A stretch of DNA of 64,000 nt from Hymenobacter nivis (GCF_006439025.1 NZ_RCYZ01000001.1:930001-994000), one strand, 5' to 3'; positions 1 through 9,192 are shown, counted from the stretch's first letter. The notes: generated from the sequence alone by a model not told the origin. Translations and numbers: made by a program.

Positions 1-3000
1 CTGACCCCAACGCGCGCATCGGCGGCGAGCTGCAGCAAGTGTACCAGCAGTGGCGCGCCGGCGGCGGTGCGGCCGGCAAGGGCAGCCCCGGGCGGCTGGC
101 CGCCGCGTTTCCGCAGCTGCACGTGGCCGCCACCGACGATGCGGTGCTGGTGCGCATCACGGCGAAGGACGTGGCCGCGCTGCGCCCGGCGCTGCTGGCC
201 CGCGGCTTCGTCGTGGTGTCCGACCAAAGCAAGTTTCACTTCATCGAGGGCCGCTTGCCAGTGAGCCAGCTGGCCCCCGGTGCGGCCGGTATTGAGGCCC
301 TGGCGGCGCAGGGCCTGCTGGGCGTGCTGCCCATTTACCTGCCCGTGGGGCGGGCGGGCAAGGTAACGAACCAGGCCGACTTTGTACTGGAAGCGGCCCG
401 CGTGCGCGGCACCCGCCCCGGCGGCTACGACGGCACGGGCGTGCGCGTTGGCGTAATGAGTGACTCGTACAATGCCCTGAACGGAGCGGCGGCCGGCGTG
501 GCCTCCGGCGATTTGCCCGCCAACGTGCAGGTGCTGCAGGAGTATTCGCGCGGCACCGACGAGGGCCGCGCCATGCTGGAGCTGGTGCACGACATCGCGC
601 CCGGCGCCGGCAAGGCTTTCAGCTCGGTGTATTTCGGCGAGGCCGACTTTGCCACCCAGATTGCCCGGCTGGCCAGCCCCACGGGGGGCAACTGCAAGAT
701 TTTGGTGGACGACATTGGCTACTTCGCCGAGCCGCTGTACCAGGACGGCGTGGTGGCCCAGGCCATTGAGACGGCCGTGGCCGGCGGGGCAGCCTACTAC
801 TCGGCGGCCGGCAACCAGGCCGACGATGCCTCGGAATACGTGGCTCCCACGTTCACCAATGCAGCGCGGGGCGCGGACCTGGACTTCGGCCTTTCGACCG
901 GGGCCCCTACCGATACGCGTCAGCCGTTCACGATTCCAGCCTCGGGCAAGTTCACCATCAGCTTGCAGTGGAGCGACCCGTTTTACACCGCCGCCGGCGT
1001 GAAGACCGACCTCGACGCCTACCTGGTCATTGCCCGCGCCGGGGGCCCCATCAAGGGCGACACGGTGGCCACGGCGGCCAACAACAACATCGCCAGCCAG
1101 GCCCCTTACGAAATCCTGAGCTTCACCAACGGCGCCACCAGCACCAATACGGCCTACAACCTGATCATCAACCGCCGGGCCAATACCGCCACCCCGGCCC
1201 GCGTGAAGTACGCCTCGTTCGGCGACTCGTTTGCCCCCACCAAGTACTGGACGCACAGCGGCACCATCACGGGCCACGCAGCGGCGGCCAGCGCCATGGC
1301 CGTGGCCGCGGCCCCGTCGTTCAACCGCCTCGCGGCCGAGTCGTTCTCGTCCATTGGCACCCCCACCATCCTCTTCAACCCCGACGGCTCGGCCCTGGGG
1401 GCCCCAGCCACGCGCCAAAAGCCCGATTTCACGTCGATTGACTACGTGAGCACTACGTTCTTCAGCGGCACGGTGTTTCCCGACCCGGCCGATGGGTTCA
1501 TCTTCGCCGGCACCTCGGCGGCGGCCCCCAACGCGGCGGCCGTGGCGGCGCTGCTGCTGCAGGCGCGCCCCGGCAGCACGCCCGCCCAGCTCAACGCCCA
1601 GCTCAAGGCCACGGCCCTCGACCTGAACACCCCGGGCTTCGACGCCACCACCGGCGTGGGCCTGATCAATGCCTACGCGGCGGTGTACGGGCTGCCCACG
1701 GCGGCCGCGGTGCCGTTTATCGACGTGTTCGATGGGGCGGCGCTGGGGCCCAACTGGAGCGTTACGAGCCGCGGCGCGGCCCGGGTGGCCATCCGCCCCG
1801 ACTTCGCGCCTGTTTCCAGCCCCGGCCATTTGGTGCTGGATGCCTTTTTCCCGTACTACGGCTTCGGCAGCTACACCGGGGGCCGGGTATCGCAGGCCGA
1901 CCTGCGCCTGAACCTGGCCAGCGCCCCGGCCGGCGGCGCGCTGCTCACGTTTCGGCACAAGAAGATTCTGGGCGAAATCGACCAGGCGATGCCCGCCACC
2001 TTCACCGGCAGCAGCGACACCGACGGCGTGGCCCTGAGCGTGGACGGCGGCACCACCTGGTACAGCCTGGCCAGCCTCACGGGCACCAACGCCACCACCG
2101 ACTACCAAACGGTGAGCGTGAACCTAACCCAGTTTGCCGCCGCCAACGGCCTGACCTTGGGCGCCGACGTGCGCATCCGCTTCCAGCGCACCGGCACCAC
2201 GCAGGTTGATGCGGCCTCGAGCACCCTGCGCGGCGGCCGGGCCTTCGACGACATCGCCGTGACCAGCACCACCGCCGCCCCGGTGGCCTTGTTCAACGCC
2301 TCGGCCAGCGCCGGGGCCCCCGTGTGCCCGGGCACCGCCGTGCAGTTCACCGATGCCTCGCTGCTGGGGCCCTCGGCCTGGCGCTGGAGCTTCCCCGGGG
2401 GCACGCCCGCCACCAGCACCGCCCAAAACCCCGTGGTGACCTACGCCCGCGGCGGCACCTACGACGCCACCTTGACCGTGACCAGCGCCAACGGCACCGC
2501 CACCCGCACCACCGCGGGCATCGTGGTGGTATCGAGCGCCGTGCCCGTGGCCAGCTTCACGCTGAAACCTTCGCCGGTGTGCGCAGGCGGGGCCGTCACG
2601 TTCACCAGCACGTCGGGGCCCTGCCCCAGCACCTACGCCTGGACGTTCCCCGGGGGCACGCCCGCCAGCAGCGCCGCCCCGAGCCCCGTGGTGACCTACG
2701 CCACCGCCGGGGCCTACACCGCCACGCTGGTGGTGAGCAACGGCAACGGCAGCAGCGCCGCCGCCACCGCCACAGTGGCCGTGCAGGGCAGCGGCCAGGC
2801 CCTCCCCTACGCCGAGCCCCTGGCCAGCGGCATTCCCGCCACTTGGACGGTGGCCAACCCCGACAACGCCCTCACCTGGGGCCCCGCCGGCGGCGTGGTG
2901 CGCAAAGACGGCACCACCGGCACGGTGGCCGCCGTCCTGTTCTACAACTACTCGACGCGGGCCCAGCGCGACACGCTGCGCACCCCCGCCGTGGATTTGC

Positions 3001-3617
3001 GCGGCCAGGCCAAGGCCTTTTTGCGCTTCGATTTGGCCTACGCGGCCGTGTCGGCGGCCCCCGCGGCCAACAACGACTCGTTGGCCGTGGACGTGTACAC
3101 CGCCTGCACCAACACCCGCCTCGGCCGCGTGTACTTGCAGTCGGCGGCCACGGGCCTGGGCACCACCGCCGTCCAGGCATCCGCCTTCATCCCCACGGCC
3201 GCCAGCCAGTGGCGCACCGAAAGCGTGGACCTCACGGCCTTCGCCGGCCAGCAAGTGTACTTCCGCTTCACGGCCTTCAACGAATACGGCAACAACTTGT
3301 ACCTGAGCAATGTGCGGGCAGAAAATACCGTGGCCACCGCCACCCGGGCCCTGGCCGACTCGCCGGCGCTGCAGGTGTACCCCAACCCCGTGGCCGGCGG
3401 CCGCTCCCTCGCCCTGGCCCTGCCCCTGGGCTCCGGCACCGCCGCCCTGCGCCTGGTCGACGCCCTGGGCCGCACCGCCTGGCACGGCACCGCCCCCCTC
3501 AGCCCCACCGCCGCCGCCCGCCGCACCCTCGACGCCCCCCTGGCACCCGGCCTCTACACCGTCCTCTGCCAGGCCGCCGACGGCCAGCTCTACTCCCGCC
3601 GCGTGGTGGTGGAATAG
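1..3617 (+). CDS. Secreted S8-type serine protease with PKD repeats and T9SS sorting domain (5' partial)
   Basis: The reading frame is already open at base 3 and aligns with the region about 40 residues into the downstream paralogue, so signal peptide and start lie outside the window. Order: pro-region; subtilisin-like domain with Asp in GVMSDSYN, oxyanion Asn in SAAGN and Ser in GTSAAAPN; a jelly-roll/MAM-like segment; two PKD domains (each with a WSFPGGTPA or WTFPGGTPA core); a second MAM-like segment; and a C-terminal YPNP...LGR...LYTV domain typical of T9SS cargo. The canonical HGT histidine motif is replaced by DEGRAML. Role inferred: secreted or surface-bound protease exported by the Por system. 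It is followed by a terminator and then a tandem paralogue. The first ATG in the window (base 39) is not the true start. Confidence 0.9.
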   Translation, partial: DPNARIGGELQQVYQQWRAGGGAAGKGSPGRLAAAFPQLHVAATDDAVLVRITAKDVAALRPALLARGFVVVSDQSKFHFIEGRLPVSQLAPGAAGIEALAAQGLLGVLPIYLPVGRAGKVTNQADFVLEAARVRGTRPGGYDGTGVRVGVMSDSYNALNGAAAGVASGDLPANVQVLQEYSRGTDEGRAMLELVHDIAPGAGKAFSSVYFGEADFATQIARLASPTGGNCKILVDDIGYFAEPLYQDGVVAQAIETAVAGGAAYYSAAGNQADDASEYVAPTFTNAARGADLDFGLSTGAPTDTRQPFTIPASGKFTISLQWSDPFYTAAGVKTDLDAYLVIARAGGPIKGDTVATAANNNIASQAPYEILSFTNGATSTNTAYNLIINRRANTATPARVKYASFGDSFAPTKYWTHSGTITGHAAAASAMAVAAAPSFNRLAAESFSSIGTPTILFNPDGSALGAPATRQKPDFTSIDYVSTTFFSGTVFPDPADGFIFAGTSAAAPNAAAVAALLLQARPGSTPAQLNAQLKATALDLNTPGFDATTGVGLINAYAAVYGLPTAAAVPFIDVFDGAALGPNWSVTSRGAARVAIRPDFAPVSSPGHLVLDAFFPYYGFGSYTGGRVSQADLRLNLASAPAGGALLTFRHKKILGEIDQAMPATFTGSSDTDGVALSVDGGTTWYSLASLTGTNATTDYQTVSVNLTQFAAANGLTLGADVRIRFQRTGTTQVDAASSTLRGGRAFDDIAVTSTTAAPVALFNASASAGAPVCPGTAVQFTDASLLGPSAWRWSFPGGTPATSTAQNPVVTYARGGTYDATLTVTSANGTATRTTAGIVVVSSAVPVASFTLKPSPVCAGGAVTFTSTSGPCPSTYAWTFPGGTPASSAAPSPVVTYATAGAYTATLVVSNGNGSSAAATATVAVQGSGQALPYAEPLASGIPATWTVANPDNALTWGPAGGVVRKDGTTGTVAAVLFYNYSTRAQRDTLRTPAVDLRGQAKAFLRFDLAYAAVSAAPAANNDSLAVDVYTACTNTRLGRVYLQSAATGLGTTAVQASAFIPTAASQWRTESVDLTAFAGQQVYFRFTAFNEYGNNLYLSNVRAENTVATATRALADSPALQVYPNPVAGGRSLALALPLGSGTAALRLVDALGRTAWHGTAPLSPTAAARRTLDAPLAPGLYTVLCQAADGQLYSRRVVVE

Positions 3618-3643
3618 TATTTTATTTATATCAAATATCCTTG

Positions 3644-3673
3644 AAAAGGCCGGCCGCAATGCCGGCTTTTTTC
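3644..3673 (+). terminator. Rho-independent terminator after first protease gene
   Basis: GCCGGC at 3649-3654 pairs with GCCGGC at 3661-3666 across a 6-nt loop, preceded by A4 and followed by T6. It separates the tandem protease genes, so they are probably transcribed separately. Confidence 0.75.
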
Positions 3674-3792
3674 GGCTTAGGGCGGTAGTTGTCAATAAAA
3701 TATTGCCTGGATATTGGGTGAACGTTATTTATTACGCCTACCTTGGCCTGGGATTTTTCCTACCCATTTCCTTTCTCACTTTACCCGCTTCT

Positions 3793-6700
3793 ATGCGTAG
3801 CATTCTTACCCTTTTGGGCCTCGGAACCTGTCTGGCCGCCGTGCCGCTGCTCCCACGCCTGGGGGCCCCAGCCCCTGGCCTGACGGCTGAACCCCGCCCC
3901 GTGGCCGACCCCAACTCGCGCATCGGCGGCGAGCTGCAGCAGCTCTACCGGCTGTGGAACACCGCCGCCCGCGGCCAGGGCCCCCAGCTGGCCGCCGCCT
4001 TCCCCGAGCTAACGCTGGCGGATGGCAACGCGGTGCTGGTGCGCATCACGGCCCGCGACGTGGCCGCGCTGCGCCCGGCGCTGCTGGCCCGCGGCTTCGA
4101 GGTAGTGTCTGACCAAAGCAAGCTGCACTTCATCGAGGGCCGCTTGCCGATGGGCCAGCTGGCCCCCGGCGCGGCCGGCATCAGCGCCCTGGCGGCGCAG
4201 GGCCTGCTGGGCGTACTGCCCGTGTTCGACCCCATCAACAGCGCGGGCAAGGTGCTGAACCAGGCCGATTTCGTGCTCGAAGCCTCCCGCGTGCGGGGCG
4301 CGCAGCCCACCGGCTACGACGGCACGGGCGTGCGCATTGGGGTGATGAGCGACTCGTACAACGCGCTGGGCGGCGCGGCGGCAGGCGTGGCTTCCGGCGA
4401 TTTGCCAGCCAACGTGCAGGTGTTGCAAGACCCCGCCACGGGCACCGACGAGGGCCGCGCCATGCTGGAGCTGATCCACGACCTGGCCCCTGGGGCCGGC
4501 AAGGCGTTCAGCGGTATCTACCAGGGCGAGGCCAACTTCGCCGACCAGATTTACAAGCTGGCCGACCCCACGCTGGGCAACTGCAAAATCATCGTCGACG
4601 ACATCAGCTACCTCAACGAGCCCATGTTCCAGGACGGCGTGATTGCCCAGGCCGTGGAGGAAGTGGTGGCCACGCGCGGCGTGGCCTACTACTCGTCGGC
4701 CGGCAACTACGCCGATAAGTCGTCGGAGTACGTGGCCCCCACCTTCACCGCCACTACCGGCGGGGCCGCCGACCTGGACTTTGGCCTCTCGACCGGCGCG
4801 ACGACCGACACGCGCCAGCCGTTCACCATTGCCGCGTCGGGCACGTTCCAGCTGGCCATTCAGTGGAGCGACCCGTTTTACACCACCAACGGGGTGAAGA
4901 CCGACCTCGACGCTTACCTCGTGGTGGCCCGCGCCGGGGGCCCTGTGAAGGGCGATACCGTGGCCCGCGCCACCACCAACAACCTCGCCAACCAGACGCC
5001 CGGCGAAATCATCAGCTACACCAACCCCGCGGCGGCCACCAATACGGCCTTCAACCTAGTGATGGCCCGCCGGGCTGGCACCGCCGACCCCGCCCGCGTG
5101 AAGTACATCGGCTACGGGGCCTCGTTTACGCCCACCAAGTACTGGACGCGCAGCGGCACCGTGACGGGCCACCACGCTTCCGTGAACAGCATGTCGGTGG
5201 CCGCCGCGCCGTCGTACAACCGCCTCGCGCCCGAGTCCTTCACCTCGAAGGGCACGCCCACCTACCTGTTTGGGCCCCTGGGCGCGCCCCTGGCGGCTCC
5301 GGTCACGCGCCTCAAGCCCGATTTCACGTCGATTGACTTCGTGAGCAACACGTTCTTCGGCGGCAACGCCACGCCCGATCCGGCCGACGGCCTGTTCTTC
5401 TCGGGCACCTCGGCGGCGGCGCCCAACGCGGCGGCCGTGGCCGCGCTGCTCTGGCAGGCCCAGCCCGCCCTCACCCAGGCCCAACTCAACGACCGGCTGC
5501 GGGCCACGGCCACCGACATGCTGGCCGCCGGCTACGACGACCAGACCGGGGCCGGCCTGATCAACGCCTACGCGGCGGTGTTTGGGCTGCCCCTGGCGGC
5601 CACCGCCCCGTTCGTCGAAACTTTCGACAACGCCGGCCTGAGCCGCGCCTGGCAGATTGAGGGCCGCGGCGCCGGCCGCAGCTTGGTGCGCACCGACTTC
5701 GCGCCCGCCTCGGCCCCCGGCCAGCTCGTGCTCGACAACTTCATCCCGACCTTCACCATCGGGGTGGGTACCAGCGAGGCCACCCTGCGCCTCAACCTGA
5801 GCGCCGCGTCCGCCACGGGCTACGTGCTGAACTTCAAGCACAAGAAGATTCTGGGCGAAACCGACCAGGCCATGCCTGCCACCTTCACCACCACCAGCCC
5901 CACCGACGGCGTGGCCCTGAGCGTGGACGGCGGCACCACCTGGTACAGCCTGGCCAGCATCACGGGCACCAACGCCACCACCAGCTACAAAACGGTGAGC
6001 GTGAACCTGACCCAGTTTGCCACCACCAACAACCTGGTGCTGGGCGCCGACGTGCGCGTGCGCTTCCAGCGCTACGGCGCTAGCCTGCAAGTAGATGCCG
6101 CCGTGGCCACCCGCCGCGGGGGCCGCGCCTTCGACGACGTAACCGTGTCGGGCGGCACGGGGGCCCCAGTGGCCTTCTTCACGTCGTCGGCCACGGCCGC
6201 GGCGCTGTGCCCGGGCTCCACGGTGCAGTTCACCGATGCCTCGCTGCTGAGCCCCACGGCCTGGAACTGGAGCTTCCCCGGGGGCACGCCCGCCACTAGC
6301 ACCGTTCAGAACCCCGTGGTGACCTACCCCACGGCCGGCACCTACGCCGCCACCCTCACCGTGACCAACGCCACCGGCACCGCCACCCGCACAACCGCGG
6401 CCGTGGTCACCGTGTCGGGGGCCCTGCCGGTGGCCAATTTCACCGCCCGCCAAGCCCTGATTTGCCCCGGCGGCAAAATCGGCTTCACCAACACCTCTAC
6501 GCAGTGCGTGGGCAGCATCAGCTGGAGTTTTCCCGGCGGCAGCCCCGCCACCAGCACTGCCGCCAGCCCCGTCGTGACCTACGCCACGGCCGGTACCTAC
6601 ACCGCCACGCTCACGGCCACCAATGCCAACGGCAGCACCACCAAGAGCATTCCGGTAACGGTGCAGGGCACGGCGCTGGCCATCCCGTACACCGAAACGC

Positions 6701-7494
6701 TGGCCGCCGGCATCCCCGCCACCTGGGGCGTCCTCAACCCGGACAACGGCATCACCTGGGCCACGGCCACCAACATTCTGCTGAAGGACGGCACCCGCGG
6801 CTCTGCGGCCGACATGAACTTCTACGACTACGGCCCGGCCGTGGGCCAGCGCGATACGCTGCAAACCCCCGCCTTCAACCTGAACCAGCCGATGGCTTTC
6901 CTGCGCTTCGATGTGGCCTACGCCCCCGCGGGCCCCATCGCCGCCAACAACAACGACTCGCTGGCCGTGGACGTGTACACCGCCTGCACCAACACCCGCC
7001 TGGGCCGCGTGTATCTAAAATCGGCCGCCGATGGCCTGCCCACTACCCTGTTTCGGCAGGCGGCCTACGCCCCCACGGCTACCAGCCAGTGGCGCACCGA
7101 GAATATTGATTTGGCCGCCTACCTCAACAAGCAGGTATACCTGCGCTTCGTGGCCTTCAATCAATACGGCAACCACCTGTACCTGAGCAATGTGCGCGTG
7201 GGCAACACCGTGCTGGCCACCAAGGCCCTGGCCGATTCGCCGGCCTTGCAGGTGTACCCCAACCCCGTGGCCGGCGGCCGCTCCCTCGCCCTGGCCCTGC
7301 CCCTGGGCTCCGGCACCGCCGCCCTGCGCCTGGTCGACGCCCTGGGCCGCACCGCCTGGCACGGCACCGCCCCCCTCAGCCCCACCGCCGCCGCCCGCCG
7401 CACCCTCGACGCCCCCCTGGCACCCGGCCTCTACACCGTCCTCTGCCAGGCCGCCGACGGCCAGCTCTACTCCCGCCGCGTGGTGGTGGAATAG
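3793..7494 (+). CDS. Secreted S8-type serine protease with PKD repeats and T9SS sorting domain
   Basis: 1233 aa starting at an ATG followed by a hydrophobic signal peptide (MRSILTLLGLGTCLAAVP). The frame is open further upstream, but that part lies in the terminator and the previous gene, so this ATG is preferred. Domains: pro-region to about residue 165; subtilisin-like domain about 170-590 with Asp187, Asn in SSAGN and Ser540 (GTSAAAPN); MAM-like segment about 595-785; PKD 1 about 793-875; PKD 2 about 880-957; second MAM-like segment about 960-1145; T9SS domain about 1150-1233. At the usual catalytic His site there is Glu220 (TDEGRAML), with His229 nine residues later. A paralogue lies immediately upstream, and the last 247 bp are the same in both genes. 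Role inferred: extracellular protein degradation. Confidence 0.93.
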   Translation: MRSILTLLGLGTCLAAVPLLPRLGAPAPGLTAEPRPVADPNSRIGGELQQLYRLWNTAARGQGPQLAAAFPELTLADGNAVLVRITARDVAALRPALLARGFEVVSDQSKLHFIEGRLPMGQLAPGAAGISALAAQGLLGVLPVFDPINSAGKVLNQADFVLEASRVRGAQPTGYDGTGVRIGVMSDSYNALGGAAAGVASGDLPANVQVLQDPATGTDEGRAMLELIHDLAPGAGKAFSGIYQGEANFADQIYKLADPTLGNCKIIVDDISYLNEPMFQDGVIAQAVEEVVATRGVAYYSSAGNYADKSSEYVAPTFTATTGGAADLDFGLSTGATTDTRQPFTIAASGTFQLAIQWSDPFYTTNGVKTDLDAYLVVARAGGPVKGDTVARATTNNLANQTPGEIISYTNPAAATNTAFNLVMARRAGTADPARVKYIGYGASFTPTKYWTRSGTVTGHHASVNSMSVAAAPSYNRLAPESFTSKGTPTYLFGPLGAPLAAPVTRLKPDFTSIDFVSNTFFGGNATPDPADGLFFSGTSAAAPNAAAVAALLWQAQPALTQAQLNDRLRATATDMLAAGYDDQTGAGLINAYAAVFGLPLAATAPFVETFDNAGLSRAWQIEGRGAGRSLVRTDFAPASAPGQLVLDNFIPTFTIGVGTSEATLRLNLSAASATGYVLNFKHKKILGETDQAMPATFTTTSPTDGVALSVDGGTTWYSLASITGTNATTSYKTVSVNLTQFATTNNLVLGADVRVRFQRYGASLQVDAAVATRRGGRAFDDVTVSGGTGAPVAFFTSSATAAALCPGSTVQFTDASLLSPTAWNWSFPGGTPATSTVQNPVVTYPTAGTYAATLTVTNATGTATRTTAAVVTVSGALPVANFTARQALICPGGKIGFTNTSTQCVGSISWSFPGGSPATSTAASPVVTYATAGTYTATLTATNANGSTTKSIPVTVQGTALAIPYTETLAAGIPATWGVLNPDNGITWATATNILLKDGTRGSAADMNFYDYGPAVGQRDTLQTPAFNLNQPMAFLRFDVAYAPAGPIAANNNDSLAVDVYTACTNTRLGRVYLKSAADGLPTTLFRQAAYAPTATSQWRTENIDLAAYLNKQVYLRFVAFNQYGNHLYLSNVRVGNTVLATKALADSPALQVYPNPVAGGRSLALALPLGSGTAALRLVDALGRTAWHGTAPLSPTAAARRTLDAPLAPGLYTVLCQAADGQLYSRRVVVE

Positions 7495-7545
7495 TCGTTA
7501 GCCACATATTACTGGTTACCAGGCTTTAAAAGGTTTTCAGCCTTT

Positions 7546-7608
7546 GGAGCCGTTCACAGAAAAGGGCCACCCAACTCAGTTGGGTGGCCCTTTTCTGTGA
7601 ACGGCTCC
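7546..7608. terminator. Bidirectional terminator, 31-bp perfect hairpin
   Basis: Bases 7546-7576 are the exact reverse complement of 7578-7608. The hairpin lies between the convergent protease gene (ends 7494) and the AI-2E permease gene (ends 7620), with A4/T4 tracts inside the stem. Its length is well above what termination needs. Confidence 0.8.
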
Positions 7609-7619
7609 GGGATAGGCCG

Positions 7620-8708
7620 CTACTGCTCCTCGGTGGCGGCCAGGCGCTTCAGGGTATCGGCAGCAGCGTTGCTGACATGGGAGCGGGCCCGGTTTTCGCG
7701 GGCGAATACTTGCATCAGCACGATAAAATACGAGAGCAGTAGGGGCCCCATCACCAGCCCCACAATGCCGAAAATCTCCACGCCCAGCGTGAGGCCCACC
7801 AGCGTAATCCAGGGGTGAATGTTGCCCATGCCCTTGGCCAGCCAGATGCGCAACACGTTGTCGGCGTTAATGATAACTACCAGGCCCACCACCAAAATAC
7901 CGATGCCCTGGGTGGTTTGCCCCTGGGCAAATTGGTAGAGCGCGGCGGGGCCCCACACGAGCGGCGTGCCCAGCACCGGAATAAAGGCCATGAAAAATGC
8001 TACTAGCGTCCAGAACAGCGGGTCGGGCACCTTGAAAATCCACAGCGTGAGGCCCGTGAGCAGGCCCTGTACCAGGGCCACCAGGGCCTGGCCCAGCACG
8101 TTGGCGTTCACGTTGTTGCGCAGCGAATCACTCAGCTCGTTCAGCGTTTTCTCGCGGAAGGGCAAGTAGCGGTGCAGGCCGGCCAGGAAGGCTTCCTCCT
8201 GCATGAAGAGGTAGTAGAGCGTGAACAGCATCAGGCCCACCACCACGATGACGTTCAGCACGCTGCTGGCCAGCGTGGGAATCCACTGGCTGACGCGGGC
8301 GGCTCCCTGCTGCAAGAGCTGACGCACGTTGGCTTCCTCCGTCACCTGCATGCCCACCTTGCGCTCGATGCGCTGCACCACCAGCAAAATCTGGTCGGTG
8401 TTCTTCGCCAGGGTCTGGATGCGGTCGATGAGCAGCGAGGTGAGGGCGAAGAACGGGATGACGAGCACCACCACCGCAAACACCAGCAGCAGCACCGTCA
8501 CGAGGGTGCGGTTCCAGCCGCGCTTGTGCACCAGGGCCGTAAACCAGGGCCGGAACACCACGTACAAAATGCCCGCCCCGAGGAACGCCGTCAGGTACGA
8601 GAGCAGCCCGAACAGGGCCAGCACGCCCAGCAGCACCAGCGCCACGATGAGCAGCAGGAACCGCTGGTGGGGCGTGTAAATATTAGTTTCGGTAGGGCTC
8701 GCGGCCAT
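7620..8708 (-). CDS. AI-2E family transporter (inner-membrane permease)
   Basis: 362 aa integral membrane protein. Hydrophobic segments lie at about 16-55 and 65-95 (LVTVLLLVFAVVVLVIPFF), followed by an amphipathic soluble stretch (IDRIQTLAKNTDQ) and several more helices from about 155 to 340. This pattern and the PVLGTPLVWGPAALYQ and ITLVGLTLGVEIFGIVGLVMGPLL motifs are typical of the family (PF01594). Members export small molecules or ions; the quorum-signal role is shown only for a few, so the substrate here is unknown. Monocistronic between the convergent hairpin and the atp genes. Confidence 0.9.
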   Translation of the reverse strand: MAASPTETNIYTPHQRFLLLIVALVLLGVLALFGLLSYLTAFLGAGILYVVFRPWFTALVHKRGWNRTLVTVLLLVFAVVVLVIPFFALTSLLIDRIQTLAKNTDQILLVVQRIERKVGMQVTEEANVRQLLQQGAARVSQWIPTLASSVLNVIVVVGLMLFTLYYLFMQEEAFLAGLHRYLPFREKTLNELSDSLRNNVNANVLGQALVALVQGLLTGLTLWIFKVPDPLFWTLVAFFMAFIPVLGTPLVWGPAALYQFAQGQTTQGIGILVVGLVVIINADNVLRIWLAKGMGNIHPWITLVGLTLGVEIFGIVGLVMGPLLLSYFIVLMQVFARENRARSHVSNAAADTLKRLAATEEQ

Positions 8709-8790
8709 GGCAATGCCAGAATTAAGGTGAAGCGCAGGTTAAGCTGCCTGGGCCCCCATACGTGCAAACGCCCCAGCAGGGCCGAAAACA

Positions 8791-8828
8791 GCAGCGCCCG
8801 CCCCGGCCGAAGCCAGGGCGGGCGCTGC
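8791..8828 (-). terminator. Terminator of the atpD-atpC transcript
   Basis: GCAGCGCCCGCCC (8791-8803) pairs perfectly with 8816-8828 over a 12-nt loop. On the minus strand it is followed by TGTTTTC, fitting transcription coming from atpC, which ends at 8851. The rest of 8709-8850 shows no gene. Confidence 0.65.
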
Positions 8829-8850
8829 CCATTACCAGGGCCCCGGGGCC

Positions 8851-9096
8851 CTAGGCGCTGGCCCCTTCGGCCAGCACAATCACGTTGTTGCGCAGCACTT
8901 CCACCACGCCACCCTCGATGTGAAAAGTGTCGCGGCCAGTCGCGCTGGTCAGCGTCAATTCGCCGGCCTTGAGGGCGGCAATCAGCGGGGCGTGGTTATT
9001 CAGCACTTCGAACGAGCCGTCGGCCCCCGGAAACCTGGCCGACGTCACTTCGCCTTCGAACACCTTGCGGTCGGGGGTGATGATTTCTAGATGCAT
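8851..9096 (-). CDS. atpC: F1F0 ATP synthase epsilon subunit (short form)
   Basis: 81 aa, matching only the N-terminal beta-sandwich of epsilon (MHLEIITPDRKVFEGEV, FEVLNNHAPLIAAL, GGVVEVLRNNVIVLAEGA). The C-terminal two-helix domain that inhibits ATP hydrolysis in longer homologues (about 130-140 aa) is absent; short epsilons are usual in Bacteroidota. It couples the F1 rotor to the c-ring at the inner membrane. It lies downstream of atpD with a 96-nt linker carrying an inverted repeat. The other ATP synthase genes are not in this window. Confidence 0.93.
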   Translation of the reverse strand: MHLEIITPDRKVFEGEVTSARFPGADGSFEVLNNHAPLIAALKAGELTLTSATGRDTFHIEGGVVEVLRNNVIVLAEGASA

Positions 9097-9118
9097 CTGC
9101 TTAATTGTCAGTTATTCG

Positions 9119-9185
9119 TTGTCCGTTGTTAGTACCGATTATCCAACCCATCCGAGTCTGACAACCAACAACTAACAACGGACAA
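9119..9185. repeat. Inverted repeat in the atpD-atpC linker
   Basis: TTGTCCGTTGTTAGT at 9119-9133 is the exact reverse complement of 9171-9185, separated by 37 nt. It could form a stem in the atpDC mRNA that tunes the subunit ratio (beta is needed at three copies per epsilon) or blocks exonucleases; function is inferred only. Confidence 0.6.
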
Positions 9186-9192
9186 CTAAAAA

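Noticed and set aside
2124..3695. A 523-codon minus-strand frame opposite the first protease
   Set aside because: Low-complexity Gly/Ala/His composition, no start context, and fully antisense to a protein with clear domains.
3310..3792. Upstream extension of the second protease frame
   Set aside because: It runs through the C-terminal code of the first protease in another frame and a terminator; the signal peptide starts at 3793.
9100..9190. Linker between atpD and atpC considered as a small RNA gene or riboswitch
   Set aside because: Only a simple inverted repeat is visible; no known RNA family features.
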